Part shown: positions 5,541-5,691 of the stretch, piece after piece
How the letters are laid out: each line of letters begins with the position of its first letter
How positions within the stretch are numbered: the first letter of the stretch is position 1
Origin: an uncultured Mycoplasmatota bacterium
GTDB taxonomy: Bacteria > Bacillota_I > Bacilli_A > RF39 > UBA660
Assembly: GCA_947297555.1 (NCBI GenBank)
Contig: CAMYTM010000047.1
Coordinates: 1-5,691 of the forward strand
Direction of reading: 5' to 3'
Length of the DNA stretch: 5,691 bases
Position numbers and translations under genes: made by a program
The notes under the pieces: model-generated
The model's database searches: none
What the model was told of the DNA's origin: nothing
The model's input: the letters and a program-made list of their open reading frames with translations, nothing else

Positions 5541-5561
5541 GAAACATTGTGTTTCTTTTTT
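5539..5561 (+). terminator. Rho-independent terminator of pbpA, overlapping its stop codon
   Basis: AAGAAACA (5539-5546) pairs with TGTTTCTT (5550-5557) around a 3-nt loop, and a T-run continues to 5561. The 5' arm starts inside the TAA stop codon (5538-5540). The stem is AT-rich (only two G-C pairs), so it is weaker than the pilin terminator. Confidence 0.78.
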
Positions 5562-5622
5562 AGTTTGTTAGTAAAGGAAAAGGGGTTAGTATTGTATATT
5601 ATTAATCCATATTTTTTTATAG

Positions 5623-5652
5623 TTGACAAAATCCTCGGGGGGGGGGTATAAT
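5623..5652 (+). promoter_or_regulatory. Consensus promoter with a G10 tract in its spacer; downstream gene missing
   Basis: A perfect TTGACA (5623-5628) and a perfect TATAAT (5647-5652) are separated by 18 bp, the last ten of which are all G. Both boxes match the housekeeping sigma consensus fully. No gene can be seen downstream because the window ends in what looks like adapter sequence from 5655. An 18-bp spacer is one more than optimal, so loss of a single G would give 17 bp and should raise activity, while gains would lower it. The boxes are seen in the sequence; switching is an inference from the homopolymer. Confidence 0.7.
5637..5646 (+). repeat. Poly-G homopolymer, ten G
   Basis: This is an uninterrupted run of ten G in otherwise very AT-rich DNA, and I see no comparable G or C run elsewhere in the window. 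It lies wholly within a promoter spacer. Such runs change length by slipped-strand mispairing, and they also lower Illumina base quality. The length given here may therefore be a mixture or an error. Confidence 0.8.
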
Positions 5653-5654
5653 AC

Positions 5655-5688
5655 CTGTGAGTTATACACATATCCGAGCCCACCAGAC
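5655..5688 (+). other. Probable Illumina Nextera adapter contamination at contig end
   Basis: These 34 bases align without gaps to the reverse complement of the Nextera read-2 transposase adapter at 29 of 34 positions, from memory of that adapter. The exact blocks are CTGT (5655-5658), TTATACACAT (5662-5671), TCCGAGCCCAC (5673-5683) and AGAC (5685-5688). Mismatches are at 5659-5661, 5672 and 5684. Chance or biology is very unlikely to give this, because the half after 5673 is an arbitrary Illumina tag rather than part of the Tn5 mosaic end. Base-calling errors after the G10 run would explain the mismatches. Nothing here should be annotated as biological sequence, and the three A that follow (5689-5691) are also suspect. 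Confidence 0.85.
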
Positions 5689-5691
5689 AAA

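Noticed and set aside
5655..5673. Tn5-like mosaic end suggesting a transposon insertion
   Set aside because: The similarity continues through 5688 into the Illumina-specific tag, which natural Tn5/IS50 ends lack; library adapter is the better explanation.
1..5691. Alternative genetic code (TGA as tryptophan) as in Mycoplasma
   Set aside because: All tryptophans seen in conserved positions use TGG and full-length proteins are obtained without reading TGA as sense.
1..5691. CRISPR array, tRNA, rRNA, riboswitch, insertion sequence or prophage genes
   Set aside because: I saw no spaced repeats, no cloverleaf, no long structured leader and no transposase or integrase motif; the gaps between genes are all shorter than 160 bases.

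Overview
The window is AT-rich bacterial DNA from a low-GC Gram-positive, most likely a member of the Bacilli (a gut-type Bacilli/Erysipelotrichia-like lineage would fit; I cannot place it more exactly). The evidence is the Bacillus-type gene content (parC, ylbD, ylbE, nfo, a yqfT-like gene, pbpA), AGGAGG-like ribosome binding sites, TTGACA/TATAAT promoters and U-tailed hairpin terminators. Every tryptophan is encoded by TGG, no reading frame needs TGA read-through, and genes end in TAA or TAG. The standard code therefore fits and a Mycoplasma-type code is not supported.

Layout. Positions 1-906 hold the 3' part of parC (topoisomerase IV subunit A); its 5' end lies outside the window. A small gene of unknown function (942-1172) follows, then a hairpin that could act as a terminator and also covers the next ribosome binding site. 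After it come a tightly coupled ylbD-like/ylbE-like pair (1224-1586 and 1588-1809). A strong promoter (1817-1846) drives a single type IV pilin-like gene (1878-2339), closed by a clear terminator that overlaps its stop codon. Next is nfo (endonuclease IV, 2398-3276). On the opposite strand, overlapping the end of nfo by 10 bp, is a small YqfT/DUF2624-like gene (3267-3527). A 63-bp divergent intergenic region leads to pbpA (penicillin-binding protein 2A, 3591-5540), which also ends in a terminator overlapping its stop codon.

Functionally these are mostly core genes: chromosome decatenation (ParC), base-excision repair (Nfo) and lateral-wall peptidoglycan crosslinking (PBP2A). Nfo, a YqfT-like gene and PbpA also lie near one another in Bacillus subtilis (yqfS, yqfT, yqgF), so this is a shrunken and rearranged version of an ancestral Bacilli neighbourhood. 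The less ordinary contents are the stand-alone pilin, the coat-protein homologues ylbD/ylbE and the unknown small gene.

The end of the window needs care. At 5623-5652 there is a fully consensus promoter (TTGACA, 18 bp, TATAAT) whose spacer contains a run of ten G, the arrangement of a phase-variable promoter. Only two bases separate the -10 box from a 34-base stretch (5655-5688) that matches the Illumina Nextera read-2 adapter at 29 of 34 positions. I read the last ~37 bases as sequencing adapter left at a contig end, and the real gene behind this promoter as missing from the assembly.
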